In this document: in pieces, positions 1-10,706 of the stretch
Layout of the letters: each line of letters opens with the position of its first letter
How positions within the stretch are numbered: position 1 is the stretch's first letter
Notes under the pieces: generated by a model
The model's input: only the letters and a program-made list of their open reading frames with translations
Told to the model about the DNA's origin: nothing
Databases searched by the model: none
DNA from: Laburnicola sp. R22_1
Lineage: Eukaryota; Ascomycota; Dothideomycetes; Pleosporales; Didymosphaeriaceae
Assembly: GCA_014281115.1 (NCBI GenBank)
Contig: JACONQ010000011.1
Span: forward strand, 2,108,001 to 2,172,000
Direction: 5' to 3'
DNA length: 64,000 nt
Made by a program: the position numbers and the translations under genes

Positions 1-3000
1 GACGCTTGAGTACCTGAGCGACGTGCTCCTCGTGCTCTAGTGGGTCTTCTGAATATATAAGGATATTGTCCAGATATGCTGTGCAGAAGTCGTTAAATAG
101 GCCATACAAGACCTTATTAATATACTGTTGGAAGGTCGTGGGGCTGTTGCAGAGGCCAAAGGGCAGCACACAGTACTTGTAGTTGCCGTATCGTGTGCGG
201 AAAGTAGTTAGATCCTCGACCTCCTTGTTAAGGCGGATGCGGTAGAAGGCCTGTCGCACATCGAGCTTAGTGAATACCTTAGCGCGCGCGAGCCTAGTCA
301 GGGTCTCTTAGATTAGCAGGATAGGGTAGGCGTCTTTCTTCGTAATTGCGTTAAGCTTGCAGTAGTCAACGCAGAAGCGCCACCCCCCTCCAGGCTTCTT
401 AGCAAATAGGACAGGCGAGGCGTACGAGGCGTTACTGTGCGCGATGAAGCCTTGTCGCAGGTGGTCCTCAAGGTACGATTTCACGAGCTCTAGCTGCTCG
501 AGAGACATACTATACAGCGGGCTCGACGTCAACGTATTCTCAGAGGTCAGCTCAATGTTATGGTCAACACTGTCGCGGTGTGGTGGCAGCTCGTCTGAGT
601 CCTTTTTCAAGAAGTGGGCTAGGGTCGCGCCAGCGTAACCTAGGAAGGGCAACTTCTCTGCGATCAGTTGGCGGAGCTCCTCTTCTTGATCAGGTAGGTT
701 TGGCAGAGCGTCCTTGCGATCCTGGATGAGCTGGTTTACTTCGTAGACGCTAATATGGCCTAGCACAGTGTCCTTTTGTCGTGCGTACATCATAAAGGCA
801 GCAGCTCCAATTGTATTAATCTCGAGGCCTACCTTGGCGAGGTCTTCGCGCGAGACAGGCTGGGGACGAGGTTGTCGCTTAGCCGGTTCTGGCGTCTGTC
901 GCGGGTGGAGTTGCTCTTCCATCTTTCCAAGGTTCTCCCGCAGGGTAGCGCGCTGGGTTAAGCGTAGAGGTAGCTTACGAGCGCGCTATACAATAGCTAC
1001 GTCTATCTGCTTGTTGTGTTGGTTAGCATTGGCTTGGTGCGAGGGGTTGATCTTTGAGGGCACGCCTTACGTAGGGATAACAATATCACGCTTGCAGTTA
1101 ACCCATGCGCCATCTGGCCACTGGAGCTTCTTCTGCTTGCAGTTAATCCAGATGTCGGCATCCTCTAGGAGCTTGCGGCCGACTATAAGGTCGTGGCGAC
1201 TAGTATTACAAAAGATAAAGTAGGTAGAGAGGTGGTGGTTATCAATCACTAGGTCAGCTTGGATATACTTGTCTACCTAACCATTTGGTCAACTGTTGTA
1301 GCCTGCCAAGGGTATTGCTTCCATGCGGTGGATTGGGGCCTTGAGTCCTTTCTTAATCGTACGTAGATGCTTGAGGTGGACTAGGGCGTAGCTGCCGGCT
1401 CCAGTGTTGATGAGCGCGTTTAGCTTAATTGCTAGCCCGCCTGTAGAGATGCGGCATAGTAGAATGAACTAACTTCCACTAAACAGCTGATCCCATATGC
1501 TAAGGGCTCCTATAGGTTGCTCTAGGGAGGAGACTTCCCCTAGAGCGATACTTTTTCCAAGTCGCTGTCAGAGGATCCGTCTGCTGCGTCATAGAATGCC
1601 TTGTTGTCGGTGTCAGCTGGCAGCTCAATAGCCTTCTGGTCGACAGGCTTGTCCGTACAATTGCGGGCGAGGTGACCAACCTTGTGACAACAGAAACAGG
1701 TAGGCTGATCTGCTAACGCCTAAATAGTGGCGGCTCTAGGCGGTGCCGTGGAAGTGGGTCGCTCGCGGTTGTGCCGTTCGGTTTTCTCAGCTCAGGCCAA
1801 CGCTCTCCTGGCGTTGCTAATAGCGAGCTCCCTAGCGAGGTCTTAGGCGAGGTCAACATAGACATCGTACTCCTCGCTGTGCTGTTAGCGAAAGACACCC
1901 ATCTGCGTGCATAGGGCGTCCAGTAACTTCTTGTAGAACTTCTCTACCCACTAGTCCGCTGGTAGGCCACGTTCCTATGTGAGACGAAAGAAGTCGCCCT
2001 AGAAGGTAGCGAAGTTGGCTAGGTCTCGCAGGCGGAGCTCTTGGAAGGCACGTCAGGCGTTAAGCTTCTTGTGAGGGTCCCCGTATATCTTCTCTAGGCG
2101 GCCCACAAGATAGAGGTAGTCGACCGGCTAATCGCTTACTCGGATCGTACGTATGAGGGTGGACAGGTATTGATTTGCCGAACCGTTGGTACGCGTGCGC
2201 ATGTACGAGACAATGTTGTTCTAAGTTGCCTACTTGTCGACACCTTCAAACCAGTCTTGGTTAGCGCGCAGTTTGTCCTCTAGGCCGTCTCTCTATTGCT
2301 CGAAGGTGACCTCTTTGCCGTCCTTAAGTATTGGCGGGTTGGGAAAACAGGCTAAGCGGCTCCTGCTGTAGTTAATCGCTGGTTGTAAGGCAAGTGGAGT
2401 TGCTAGCGTGTATGTTAACTGCTGTGGCAGCGTATCGGCTCCGTTGTCTGATCCAGGTAGCCTAGGGCGTATTGGCGTCTGTGGTAGGGCTGTGAAGCGC
2501 AGCGTCTTTGAGTGCGCAGCTGGTGACGAGGCTAAGACTCCGCTAGCCTTCTTAGAGAGGAAGGATTTGCTGTGCTGGCTCGCAACCTTTATCTGGCCTC
2601 TAAGCGATTTAATTAACTCGTCCTTATCTGCTACTTGCTCGAGCGTGTTGTTGAGCAGCTGGCGTAGCTCAGCAAGCTTGTCCTTGGCCTCTACCAGCTC
2701 GGCTTCAGCCGTATTAAGCGCTTTGCCCAGCGTGTCCGCGTGGTCTCGGTACGCTAGGGCCTTAAGATGGCTGAGTTCTAGCTTGTGGGCTACTACTGGC
2801 TGTTCCAGCGTCATGAGCTAGGGGAGGGTAACCTCAATCTCCTGCGGTTCGTACTCCATAGTTCCCCAGACAGTGTGCCCCGTGCGCATTGTAAATGGTC
2901 TCTTCTTATGCCGTGCCTCGATGCGGCTCTGCTTGATCGCTCGGTCCTCTTTGAGCTCATTGTCGATATAGTAGGCTGCTCGGCACCTAAGAGCTTGGAT

Positions 3001-3075
3001 AGGAGGTGTGTGGTCCTCCTTAGTCGCGATTGCCTTGGGATCCACCCTCAGCTCGAGCCTAGAGAGCTTTCCCAT
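1..3075 (-). pseudogene. Ty3/gypsy retrotransposon gag-pol, RIP-damaged, 3' end outside window
   Basis: Reading leftward, the order is gag, zinc knuckle, aspartic protease, reverse transcriptase, which is the gypsy order. Gag-like sequence begins near 3075 and includes a coiled-coil-like stretch (2550-2800). A CCHC knuckle (C-x2-C-x4-H-x4-C) lies at 1657-1698. The protease active-site region reads NTGAG at about 1394-1408 where DTGA is expected. RT follows (308-922, with VLFAKKPGGGWRFCVDY), and the catalytic box at 65-76 reads YLDN. In-frame TAG codons interrupt the frame repeatedly; several sit where Trp or Gln is expected (e.g. after TFEQ near 2290), consistent with C-to-T on the opposite strand. 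RNase H and integrase would lie left of base 1. The element is dead as read. YLDN might be native to this family rather than a lesion. Confidence 0.88.
1657..1698 (-). other. CCHC zinc knuckle of the gypsy gag
   Basis: Translation on the minus strand gives CFCCHKVGHLARNC, the canonical C-x2-C-x4-H-x4-C retroviral-type nucleocapsid knuckle. It binds template RNA during packaging. It fixes the gag/protease order and therefore the element orientation. Confidence 0.9.
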
Positions 3076-3848
3076 ATCCCTTTTGTAGGTGCTGCTGGTA
3101 GGGCAGCTCTAGTCAGTGCTGCAGGTAAAGCAGCAGTGGTCGGTTCTCTCGCAGGGAGAGGGTGAGCGGGCGGTGCTCTTAATAGTCGATTCGGGGGGTT
3201 GTTTTTGTGTCCTCTCTTAGAGGCAGGGCCACCGTGGCTCTCTTCGCGTCTTCGCGGCAGGGGTGCGTCGTTAACTCTCTTCTGGCCTACCGCGTAGGGC
3301 TTATAGATCTGGTACTTTTTGAGCGCTCGTTCGTCAAGCAAGGGCGGCAGGCTGATCAGCTCTCCTAGCTGGCTGCGGCGTGCTATCTTCGAACCGTCCG
3401 TCAACTCCCTTCAAGCCGCGCTTGGTGGTATTAGGACTCGGGTGAGCAACCGTACTTCTGACGAACTAACGGCTCAGCGTAGTCGTACTGTACTGCTCGA
3501 GGTTGGTCGTCATTAAGTCGTACACGCAGGTAGATCGATCGGTTTAACCAGATATTATATCGCTGTTGCCAGCCAAGTAAGTGAGATCCTAGTGTAATGT
3601 GAGGACAGGCTCGGGCTTCCGCATTGTAGAGTGTTGATGGGATAGGTTAGCTCTATTTCAGCTACACTAGGATAAGGTAGAAAGGTAGATACAAGACGCG
3701 CAGGCGTAAAGAGGCGACGGTGGGGCGCTAGTCCCGTAAAGGCTAGCGCCTCGCGAGGCTGCCTTGTCGTCATGTGACTTGCGGCCAGCTCTCTGTGCAC
3801 CGCAGCCGTCACAGTAGTATAGATTTTATAAGTAGGTGTTAAGCACAT
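3076..3848 (-). repeat. Probable gypsy leader and 5' LTR
   Basis: This GC-normal stretch lies upstream of the gypsy gag and stops abruptly at about 3848, where AT-rich DNA begins. It contains open minus-strand frames (3048-3404 and 3555-3848) that I do not recognise as conserved proteins. Read on the minus strand the outer end starts TGTGCTTAACACC and has a TATA-like ACTTATAAAATC some 10 bp later, as expected of an LTR promoter. No second LTR is in the window, so the boundaries are inference. Confidence 0.4.
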
Positions 3849-5656
3849 TTTTAATACTAGTAGGAATATAATTAGAGATTAAAAGTATAATCTTACTACT
3901 TAAATAATTTAAAAGGTTATAAGAGTTAAGTTTATAATAGTTAATAAGTAATCTATAAAGTTATTAGATTCTACTATAGGGGAGAATAATTTAGAGGACA
4001 TAGCGCTATTAAATAAGAAAAATAATTTATATAAGCTGCTAGCTAATAAAGAGACTATTAAAACTATACAAAATTTTAAGATTTTAGATAGTAAGCTACT
4101 AACTTCTTTTTACTAGGGGCAGCTACTATAAAAGTAATTAAGGCCTTAGCGCTACTATAATATTAGTAATAATAAGATATAATATATATATATATATTAA
4201 TAGTAAAATAGCATTAATTTTACTTTTACTTAGATCTCTTTTTTATACACCTTTAGAGAGTAATTAAAGTTACTAATTTTATTACTATTAATTTTATATA
4301 CTATAAGTTATATAACTCTAATAGGTACCTTTAATATAACCTACACCTAGGAGTCTATAGTTTAAATTTTTTTGCGACTAAGAGGTTTCTAATAAAAATA
4401 TTATAATAATAGCAGTTATCTCTTCTACTATTATTAACCCAGAAAAGCGTTTTAAAGTAGTGTTAATAAAAAGGGGTTAGCGCGTTATAAGCGAGCTAAG
4501 TAAGCTTAGCGAGCTTAGCGTACCCACTCTAACTAAAGAAAAATCTATATGCAAAACTATACGTAAGGCCATATTACTATACTATAGTTTAGAGCGAGAA
4601 AGATATAAGATAGCGCTAGTGCTATAATACTATAACTATTATCTCCTCTACTATTATCTCTAAAAATTACTAGTAATAGCTATATTAGTAGGTTTGTGTG
4701 CTACTTATAAAATATATACTAGGTAGAGAGCTTATATATATTATAGGTATACTAACACTCTATCTCTATATTAAGATTAACCTTAATAAGAAATCTACTA
4801 TTACTCTATTTTCTACTATCCTTCTAACTCCTAATGCTAAAATTATAGTTAACGCCGCCTAAAACTACGCTCTAATCTATCCACTTAAAGTTACTAGGCC
4901 TACACTAGAGTACTACTCTATCTAGAAGATTATTAATAGGTTAAAGTAAAAGAAGGTATACTTTAGCCTATATAAGGCGGTTCTAGTGTACTAGTTAGGC
5001 TAGTAATAGATTAGTAACTATAGACGCTATAATAGACGCGTAGGGTTGCTACTACAGTTTCTTGTGTTACTACTAGTTAGAAAGGTGGCAATAACCTTAG
5101 AGAAGTGTAATAAGAGGAAAGAGAAGATAAAGATGTTTATTAATAAGTTGCTAGAGAAAAAGAGTGTTGCGTAGATACGCTAAATTCTTATAGTTATTAT
5201 AGCATTAAATAGTAAGCGCGTCGCATAAGTGTGTTGCGTAGCAGCGCGCGAATATAGCGTAATTACTAATAATAGTAATAATAGAGCTTAGTTTACTATA
5301 CACGCTTTAAGTAAATTAATAGGTGTTACAGCACTTATAGATAATTAGGGGGCGAGTGTAAAGTTTATAAACTATTCTTATAAACTATTATTATATTAGT
5401 AGAGACTAGTAGACTATATTTTAGGCGCTATACTAGAGCGGCCTTTTTATCCTAACCTACGTAGGCTTAAATTAAAAAAATATATTAAAAATGGTAATTA
5501 ACACTAAATAAATAATGCGACTCTAGAAGTCTATACAACCTAACTTTACCTATACCCAGAGTCTATATAACCTAACCTAACCTATACCTAGGGTCTATAC
5601 AATCCTAACCTAACCCTATACCTAAGCTAAGTACCCCAAACCTATTTACTAGCCTA
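3849..5656. repeat. AT-rich, RIP-degraded repeat block
   Basis: There is no open frame of note and every frame is full of TAG/TAA. 4370-4515 shares about 145 bp with 46284-46431 (same orientation). 4650-5220 shares a degenerate coding-like segment with 43440-43970. 5530-5640 carries CCTAACCTAACC-like runs that resemble the sequence flanking the TA elements elsewhere in the window. I see no functional gene. Confidence 0.7.
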
Positions 5657-6617
5657 TATTAGGAAAAGTTTTAAGTAAGTATAAGCACCTAGGGTACCTA
5701 AACGGCTCTAAGTACACTTATACACGCCTACGCACTAAATACGCTTAGAGCGCACTAGTAATACTACTTTTTTCTTAGCGTGCGTATATATAAGATTGCG
5801 TAAGGATGCGCACCTATACTACTAGTGCACCTAGGGCATATAGGGCACCTATACTATTAAAATAATACTAATTAATTAGTAAATAAAGCTCTTTAATTAG
5901 CTAGAATTTAAAAAAAGCTTAGTAAGCTGCTTAGTAAGTAGCTTACTAAGCTTTTAAAAAAAATTAAAATATAAAGTTAAAGTCTCTTACTAGATAGTAA
6001 TTACTAATTAATATAATAGTACTAATTACTAGCGTGTTATATAGAACTTCTACCTAATCCTAAATTCTAGATTTTGTAGATTTAAAAATAGAAAAAATAT
6101 AGTTTTATTATTATTTAAAAGAATTAGATTAGGCGAAAATTAGTGGCTTAGTAATAAACACTATTTTAAAAAGTTTAAACTTTAATAACTTTTTAACTAC
6201 TTTATTATTATTATAACTTTTTTAACAATTTATATAATAATTTATTAGTACTATATTTTTATATAATAATATTACGTAATATATATAATAACTAGTAAAA
6301 TAAAGAGTTTTTTATTAATTACTAACTAATTACGTAATAAAAATAGTATTTTTAAATTAAATAATTAAAGACTAGTATTTTCTTTATAAATCTATTTTTA
6401 AAGTAAAATTATAGCTTTACTAGTAAACAAGTTATAAAGCTTTAAAAAAATTACTTATTTAGGCTATTTATGCATATCTACGCAAGTCTGCGCATATCTA
6501 TACATCTCTAAGTATTTTTGTGCTAGTAAATTGCTTATGCAAAAATGCGCACAAATACGTAAGTCTGCGCACGTCTGCGCACGATTCGTATAGTTAAGTA
6601 GAAAAACTTTTCTAATA
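5657..6617 (+). mobile_element. TA-flanked inverted-repeat element, copy 1 (961 bp, non-autonomous)
   Basis: The left end starts TATTAGGAAAAGTTTT and the right end is its inverse (AAAAACTTTTCTAATA), with a TA dinucleotide outside each end (5655-5656 and 6618-6619). Related full-length copies lie at 29280-30251 and 54614-55516. The interior has no transposase frame and ends in clustered TGCGCA-type motifs. TA duplication plus terminal inverted repeats points to Tc1/mariner-pogo mobilisation. The element is heavily AT-shifted by RIP; the least damaged ends (copy 3 and the partials) read CATCAGGAAAGTTTTTTCC. Confidence 0.75.
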
Positions 6618-6668
6618 TAGATAGAGACTATATAGTAGGATTAGTATTAGTTCTATTATAAGTTATAT

Positions 6669-6785
6669 GTGGCGTTAATTTATCTACCTAGGGGTAGGAC
6701 GATAAAGGCTTTTATCTCAAATAACATAATAAAAAAAGCAGAGCCCCCTGCTTAGTAATTAAAAAAGGCGTAAAAAGGATAAGTT
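6669..6785 (+). repeat. Dispersed ~110-bp repeat D, copy 1
   Basis: Starts GTGGCGTTAATTTATCTACC and ends with GGCGTAAAAAGG. The other copies are at 24975-25085 (-), 31087-31189 (-), 43138-43248 (+), 49157-49267 (-), 51244-51335 (-) and 54372-54480 (+). It has no coding potential. It may be the terminus of a longer element, because copies 2 and 4 share several hundred further bases. Confidence 0.8.
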
Positions 6786-6904
6786 ATATAATATATATAT
6801 AGTGCGTAGTAGGAAAGCTATTTTTACTAGCAACTAGGATATATAGTAGGTATTTTATACTAGTAGGGTTAGCTAAATAAAAAGCTGTTAAATTACTAGT
6901 AGTA

Positions 6905-7002
6905 CGCATCTCTAAGCATTTTTATGCTAGCAAATTGCTTGTGCAAAAATGTGCAAGTATGCGCACAGTTGAGCAGCCTCTCTGGAAAAAACTTTCCTGA
7001 TG
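6905..7002 (+). mobile_element. Right-end fragment of the TA-flanked element
   Basis: About 98 bp identical in plan to the last part of the 961-bp element, ending CTTTCCTGATG followed by TA. It lacks the left terminus. It lies only about 200 bp upstream of the prenyltransferase start and is less C-to-T-decayed than copy 1. Confidence 0.7.
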
Positions 7003-7202
7003 TAGCTGTTAAAGTTAATTTTGGGTGAGTTTTAGGGGGGTGAGGAGAGCCAAGCGATTGACCATGTGCTACACCTCAGGAATTGATTATTTAATGACTC
7101 TACACCGTTTGGAAGAGACCTGTGGTGTGCTACATCCGACGACGTTGCACATTTCTTACACCTCGCACTGAGACGTTTTGTATGCACTCGACACCCCCAA
7201 GC

Positions 7203-8210
7203 ATGCCGGCTCCCAAAAACACAAAAATAGCACCCAATGAAGCCATTGCCTATCAATACGGTGGAAACCACAGCACAGGATGGCTTGCTTACCTTCCAGG
7301 GCACTGGCTCCCCTTCGTTCAGGTCGCTCGCTTGAGTCCTCCGGTGGGACTCCTCCTCATCTACCTTCCCCACTCGTTCGGCCTCCTCTATGCGGCAATA
7401 CGACAACAGGCCCCGCCTTCGGAAGTGGCGTATGCAGCACTCCTCCTCTTCGGTGCGAGCTTCTTCGTCTCCAACGCTATTCACATCTGGAACGACCTCA
7501 TTGATGCGCCATTGGATGCAAAGATTGAGCGCACGTGCAATCGACCTATCCCACGTGGTGCCGTCTCATCGAGAGCAGCCATAATCTTTACCGCGTCTCA
7601 GGCCTTGGGCACTGCTCTGTTCTTACCCATGCTGAAGGGTGACGCGGTCGAGAACGCCATTTTCAGTGCGCCCGCCTTCTTCGCGTGGCTTTATTATCCC
7701 TACGCAAAACGACACACGTACTGGACTCAAGCAGTGCTCGGGATATGCCTATCTTGGGGCATTGTCTTGGGCTCTGTCGCTGTGGGTGTCCGACCATACT
7801 CGCTTCAAAGTGGCCAGGTCGACATCCCGCTGTTCCTACTATTTACGGCGAGCACACTGTGGACAATGCTGTACGACAGTGTATACGGATTTCAAGACCT
7901 GAAGGACGACGTTAACGCAGATATTTATAGCATGGCGGTCTTGTTCCGGTACAAAATCAAACCCGTGTTCTGGATACTTGTCGTCTTGATCGCGATTGCT
8001 CTGGGAGGGATCGGTTATCATGACAAAATGGGCCTTTTGTACTACGTGATCACTGTGGGTGGAACAACAATCTGCCTCGGACTAATGGTCGCTTACGTTG
8101 ACCTCGGCAGTTCTCAAAGCTGCTGGTGGTGGTTTTCGAAAGGATTTTGGTATGCCGGCGGTTCCATAATCGGTGGTTTATTGTCTGAGTACCTGCGGGT
8201 AGTTGCTTGA
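7203..8210 (+). CDS. UbiA-family polyprenyl/aromatic prenyltransferase
   Basis: Single-exon gene of 335 aa for an integral membrane prenyltransferase that joins an isoprenyl diphosphate to an aromatic or polyketide acceptor. The first Asp-rich motif is NDLIDAPLD (residues 97-105, NDxxDxxxD) followed by KIERTCNRPIPRG. The second is YDSVYGFQDLKDD (224-236). These Mg/diphosphate-binding motifs and about eight hydrophobic segments define UbiA. I chose the Met at 7203 (MPAPKN); two upstream in-frame Mets (7122, 7182) would add a poor extension. COQ2 is less likely: there is no mitochondrial presequence, and the neighbours are accessory oxidase, SDR and cupin genes, as in fungal meroterpenoid clusters. 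No lesion is visible. Confidence 0.88.
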   Translation: MPAPKNTKIAPNEAIAYQYGGNHSTGWLAYLPGHWLPFVQVARLSPPVGLLLIYLPHSFGLLYAAIRQQAPPSEVAYAALLLFGASFFVSNAIHIWNDLIDAPLDAKIERTCNRPIPRGAVSSRAAIIFTASQALGTALFLPMLKGDAVENAIFSAPAFFAWLYYPYAKRHTYWTQAVLGICLSWGIVLGSVAVGVRPYSLQSGQVDIPLFLLFTASTLWTMLYDSVYGFQDLKDDVNADIYSMAVLFRYKIKPVFWILVVLIAIALGGIGYHDKMGLLYYVITVGGTTICLGLMVAYVDLGSSQSCWWWFSKGFWYAGGSIIGGLLSEYLRVVA

Positions 8211-8955
8211 TCAAGCCAGGCTCGGGGTAAATTGACAAGACAGCAGTTAGATAACTACTGCAGATGGCCAGCCTCCGTGACCGTCATCCTGCGGGCTTAC
8301 CTAGCAGAGTGAGCAGGTTCATAACGCGATCTTCATGAATCCATGTATTGATTACCATGTTCCCTCGCAATCAAGTATCTCTTCCACTGGTCCCTTACAG
8401 CAGGCATCAAAGCTAATATAGATGCGTGTTAGTGCGTTCCTCCTCAGCTGGCATCTGGAATACACGACTGACAATATCCATGTGCAAGTAACAATGTGTG
8501 ACTTTTATAACATAACGGGTCAACACCACCTTGAAACGCTTTTCTGTGTCAACAACAGCAGGAGGGATAACTGCTATTATTGTAATCTTTTTATTAGAAC
8601 CCCTTAGTCGCAAAAAAAAAAAAAAAAAAACATTAACATAACGATCGGATATCCCGGCCACTAATGCATGTGTAACATTCCCATCTACCGAGAGTAGTAG
8701 GTGACACCAACCATCGGGCGTCTCGCCCTATACATAGGCCACGGCTGAGAAGAGGCCTATCTGTCTTTCGTGGCGTGAGCAATCACCGCACCGGAAGGCT
8801 CGGTCTCATGCGTGGTTAATGAACACAAGTGTGTATGACTGGGGCCAATTCCTGATGGGGTTTAGAAGTTGTTCGGCACATTTTCTTGTCAAATGCAGCC
8901 TCGTCTCGCGAAGGATCAGCTCCACCACACCTAGCCAGCTACCCTCACGGGCATC
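8211..8955. other. Intergenic region with a 19-A run
   Basis: 745 bp between the prenyltransferase stop and the membrane-protein start. I see no convincing gene. A run of 19 A follows a C at 8611, in GC-normal DNA; it could be a microsatellite or the tail of a short retroposed sequence, but I found no flanking duplication. The last few hundred bases should hold the promoter of the downstream gene. Confidence 0.6.
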
Positions 8956-10235
8956 ATGATACCACCCCCAACGGCTGTTAACAACGAGCACCGACGCTAC
9001 AGAATCGTTGCTGGTATCGTGGTTCTTGCTTCCTTGTCGACTCTCTTCACCCTTCTACGGCTGTGATATCGGTATAGCTGTCGTACTATCGGGCGTGACG
9101 ACTATGCTATCGTTCCAGCACTCGTACGTAGAAATATCGCAACTTGGATGATGCTTAAGTCTTACGAACTCAGTTTCTGTACTTGGGTTGGACGGCTATG
9201 GCACTGTATGTCAACCTCAATGCTGGAGTTGGCAAGCCCCTATGGGAGATAACTCTGGGAGAGTTCTCCGTGTGGTTCAAAGTAAGTCGTGACGAGGAAC
9301 GTGTGCAAGCGCACTTGCAGAATCTGATCGTCATCCAGGGGATCGTCGGTTCCGCCTTCCTCTATCCCGCCATGTCGGCCAGTATCCGAGTTTCGATACT
9401 CTTGTTTTACGCCAGAATATTTGGCCAAACCATGACATCGGTCCGCTATGCGGTTTATGTTCTCCTGGTTCTGCAAGCAGTCTATGTCATTGTGTACTCG
9501 ATACTTCCAGCTTTCATCGCAAAACCGTTCAACATGATATGGCATCCGCTGGAGAGAGCAAAGTACATGAACGACTGGTACTACTATTACGAACAAGTAG
9601 CCCTCTTCAGCACGAGCATGGCCTTCGACATCATCTTGCTCTTTTTTCCCGTATATCCGGTCCTCCAACTTCAAATGACGGCAAAGAAAAGAGTAGGTGT
9701 AATTGCCATGTTCATGCTAGGAGCAGCGTAAGTTACGTGCACAAAATCGAAGCTCCCAAGCTAATTTTATCGCAGTGCTAGTGTCGCAGCAGCATACAAG
9801 CTCGCCATCTTCGTGACGCAAATGGAGCGATACACTAAGATCGACCCAAAATGTAAGTCCTACTACAACACACTACAAAACCAGGATTAACCCAGACTTG
9901 CAGGGCTAGAATACGAGATGAGCACACTCGTCCCGCCCCAGTTCGATCAATACGGCACAACGTCCTGGATACCGACGCAAGTCGAGCCCAGCGTGGCACT
10001 CATAGGTGCTGCCCTTCCGGCGTTGCGCCCGCTGGTTCACGGTGCAGCTCAGCGAGTCACGTCGGCTTTTTCGTCTGCGACAAGTTCCAGCGTCAAGTCT
10101 CGTGGGTCGTTGGGGAATCCGTATCCTCGACCCGGGGTGAAGACTCCGGAGCGATCGCTGCTGCAGTCAGATGGTGGAACCTATATTGAGCTGGATGAGG
10201 GTGTGCACACGCGGAAGGACCGGGATAGTCCGTAG
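8956..10235 (+). pseudogene. Pth11-like rhodopsin-domain integral membrane protein, one in-frame stop
   Basis: Four exons fit: 8956-9123, 9174-9727, 9776-9852, 9904-10235 (introns 50, 48 and 51 bp, all GT-AG), total 376 codons. Family hallmarks: IVAGIVVLASLSTLFTLLRL as TM1, GRDDYAIV, SASIRVSILLFYARIF, a WYYYYEQ loop, RYTKIDPKWLEYEMST and a Ser-rich cytoplasmic tail. This is the fungal Rhodopsin/Pth11-related seven-TM family, often found beside secondary-metabolite genes. A TGA at 9064-9066, 37th codon, lies between LRL and YRYSCRTIGRDDYAI, where homologues carry a coding residue; CGA or TGG to TGA would explain it. No intron model removes the stop without deleting TM1. The rest is intact, so the loss looks recent, or it is a base error. 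Confidence 0.8.
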
Positions 10236-10706
10236 GAAAGTATAGTGGCTTAATGTAATAATTCGAGCTCAGCACTGCAAAAGTGTAGAAAAATGGTTAG
10301 GATGTACTGATGGATGCAACGCGTGAAATGTGATATAAATTGCGAAATAATGGTAAAGTGTCAAGTACAGCACCAGGGGAAAAAACTGATTACCGCGAGC
10401 GATCCCAGGATAGGCAATACGAAGGCCAACTGTACTCTTAAGTTTTTGTCGCCCAGCAGCTGTAGGCCTCAGACAAAATCAATGGTTTGAAAAACGTATA
10501 CTCAAAATTTTGTGGCTACGTTGCAACACGGCCGCTCCTCTATGGTTGAAAGAGTAAGTCCAAAATGCTTTTACGCCAATTCGTCATTTCCAAGGAGTCA
10601 GGTACATAAGTGGAGAAGACCAGAGCTTTCGGCGACTTGAATCGGCTGGATACATTAAAGTCTACACTACGACAAAGATAATTTAAAACCTCCGCTAACC
10701 AAATTA
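10236..10706. other. Convergent intergenic region
   Basis: 471 bp between two convergent genes (membrane protein on +, FAD oxidase on -). It should contain both 3' UTRs. I see no gene, repeat or hairpin terminator. Confidence 0.6.

Noticed and set aside
5530..5640. Telomere repeat (CCCTAA)n
   Set aside because: Units are irregular CCTAACCTA fragments within a degraded repeat, with no regular TTAGGG array.
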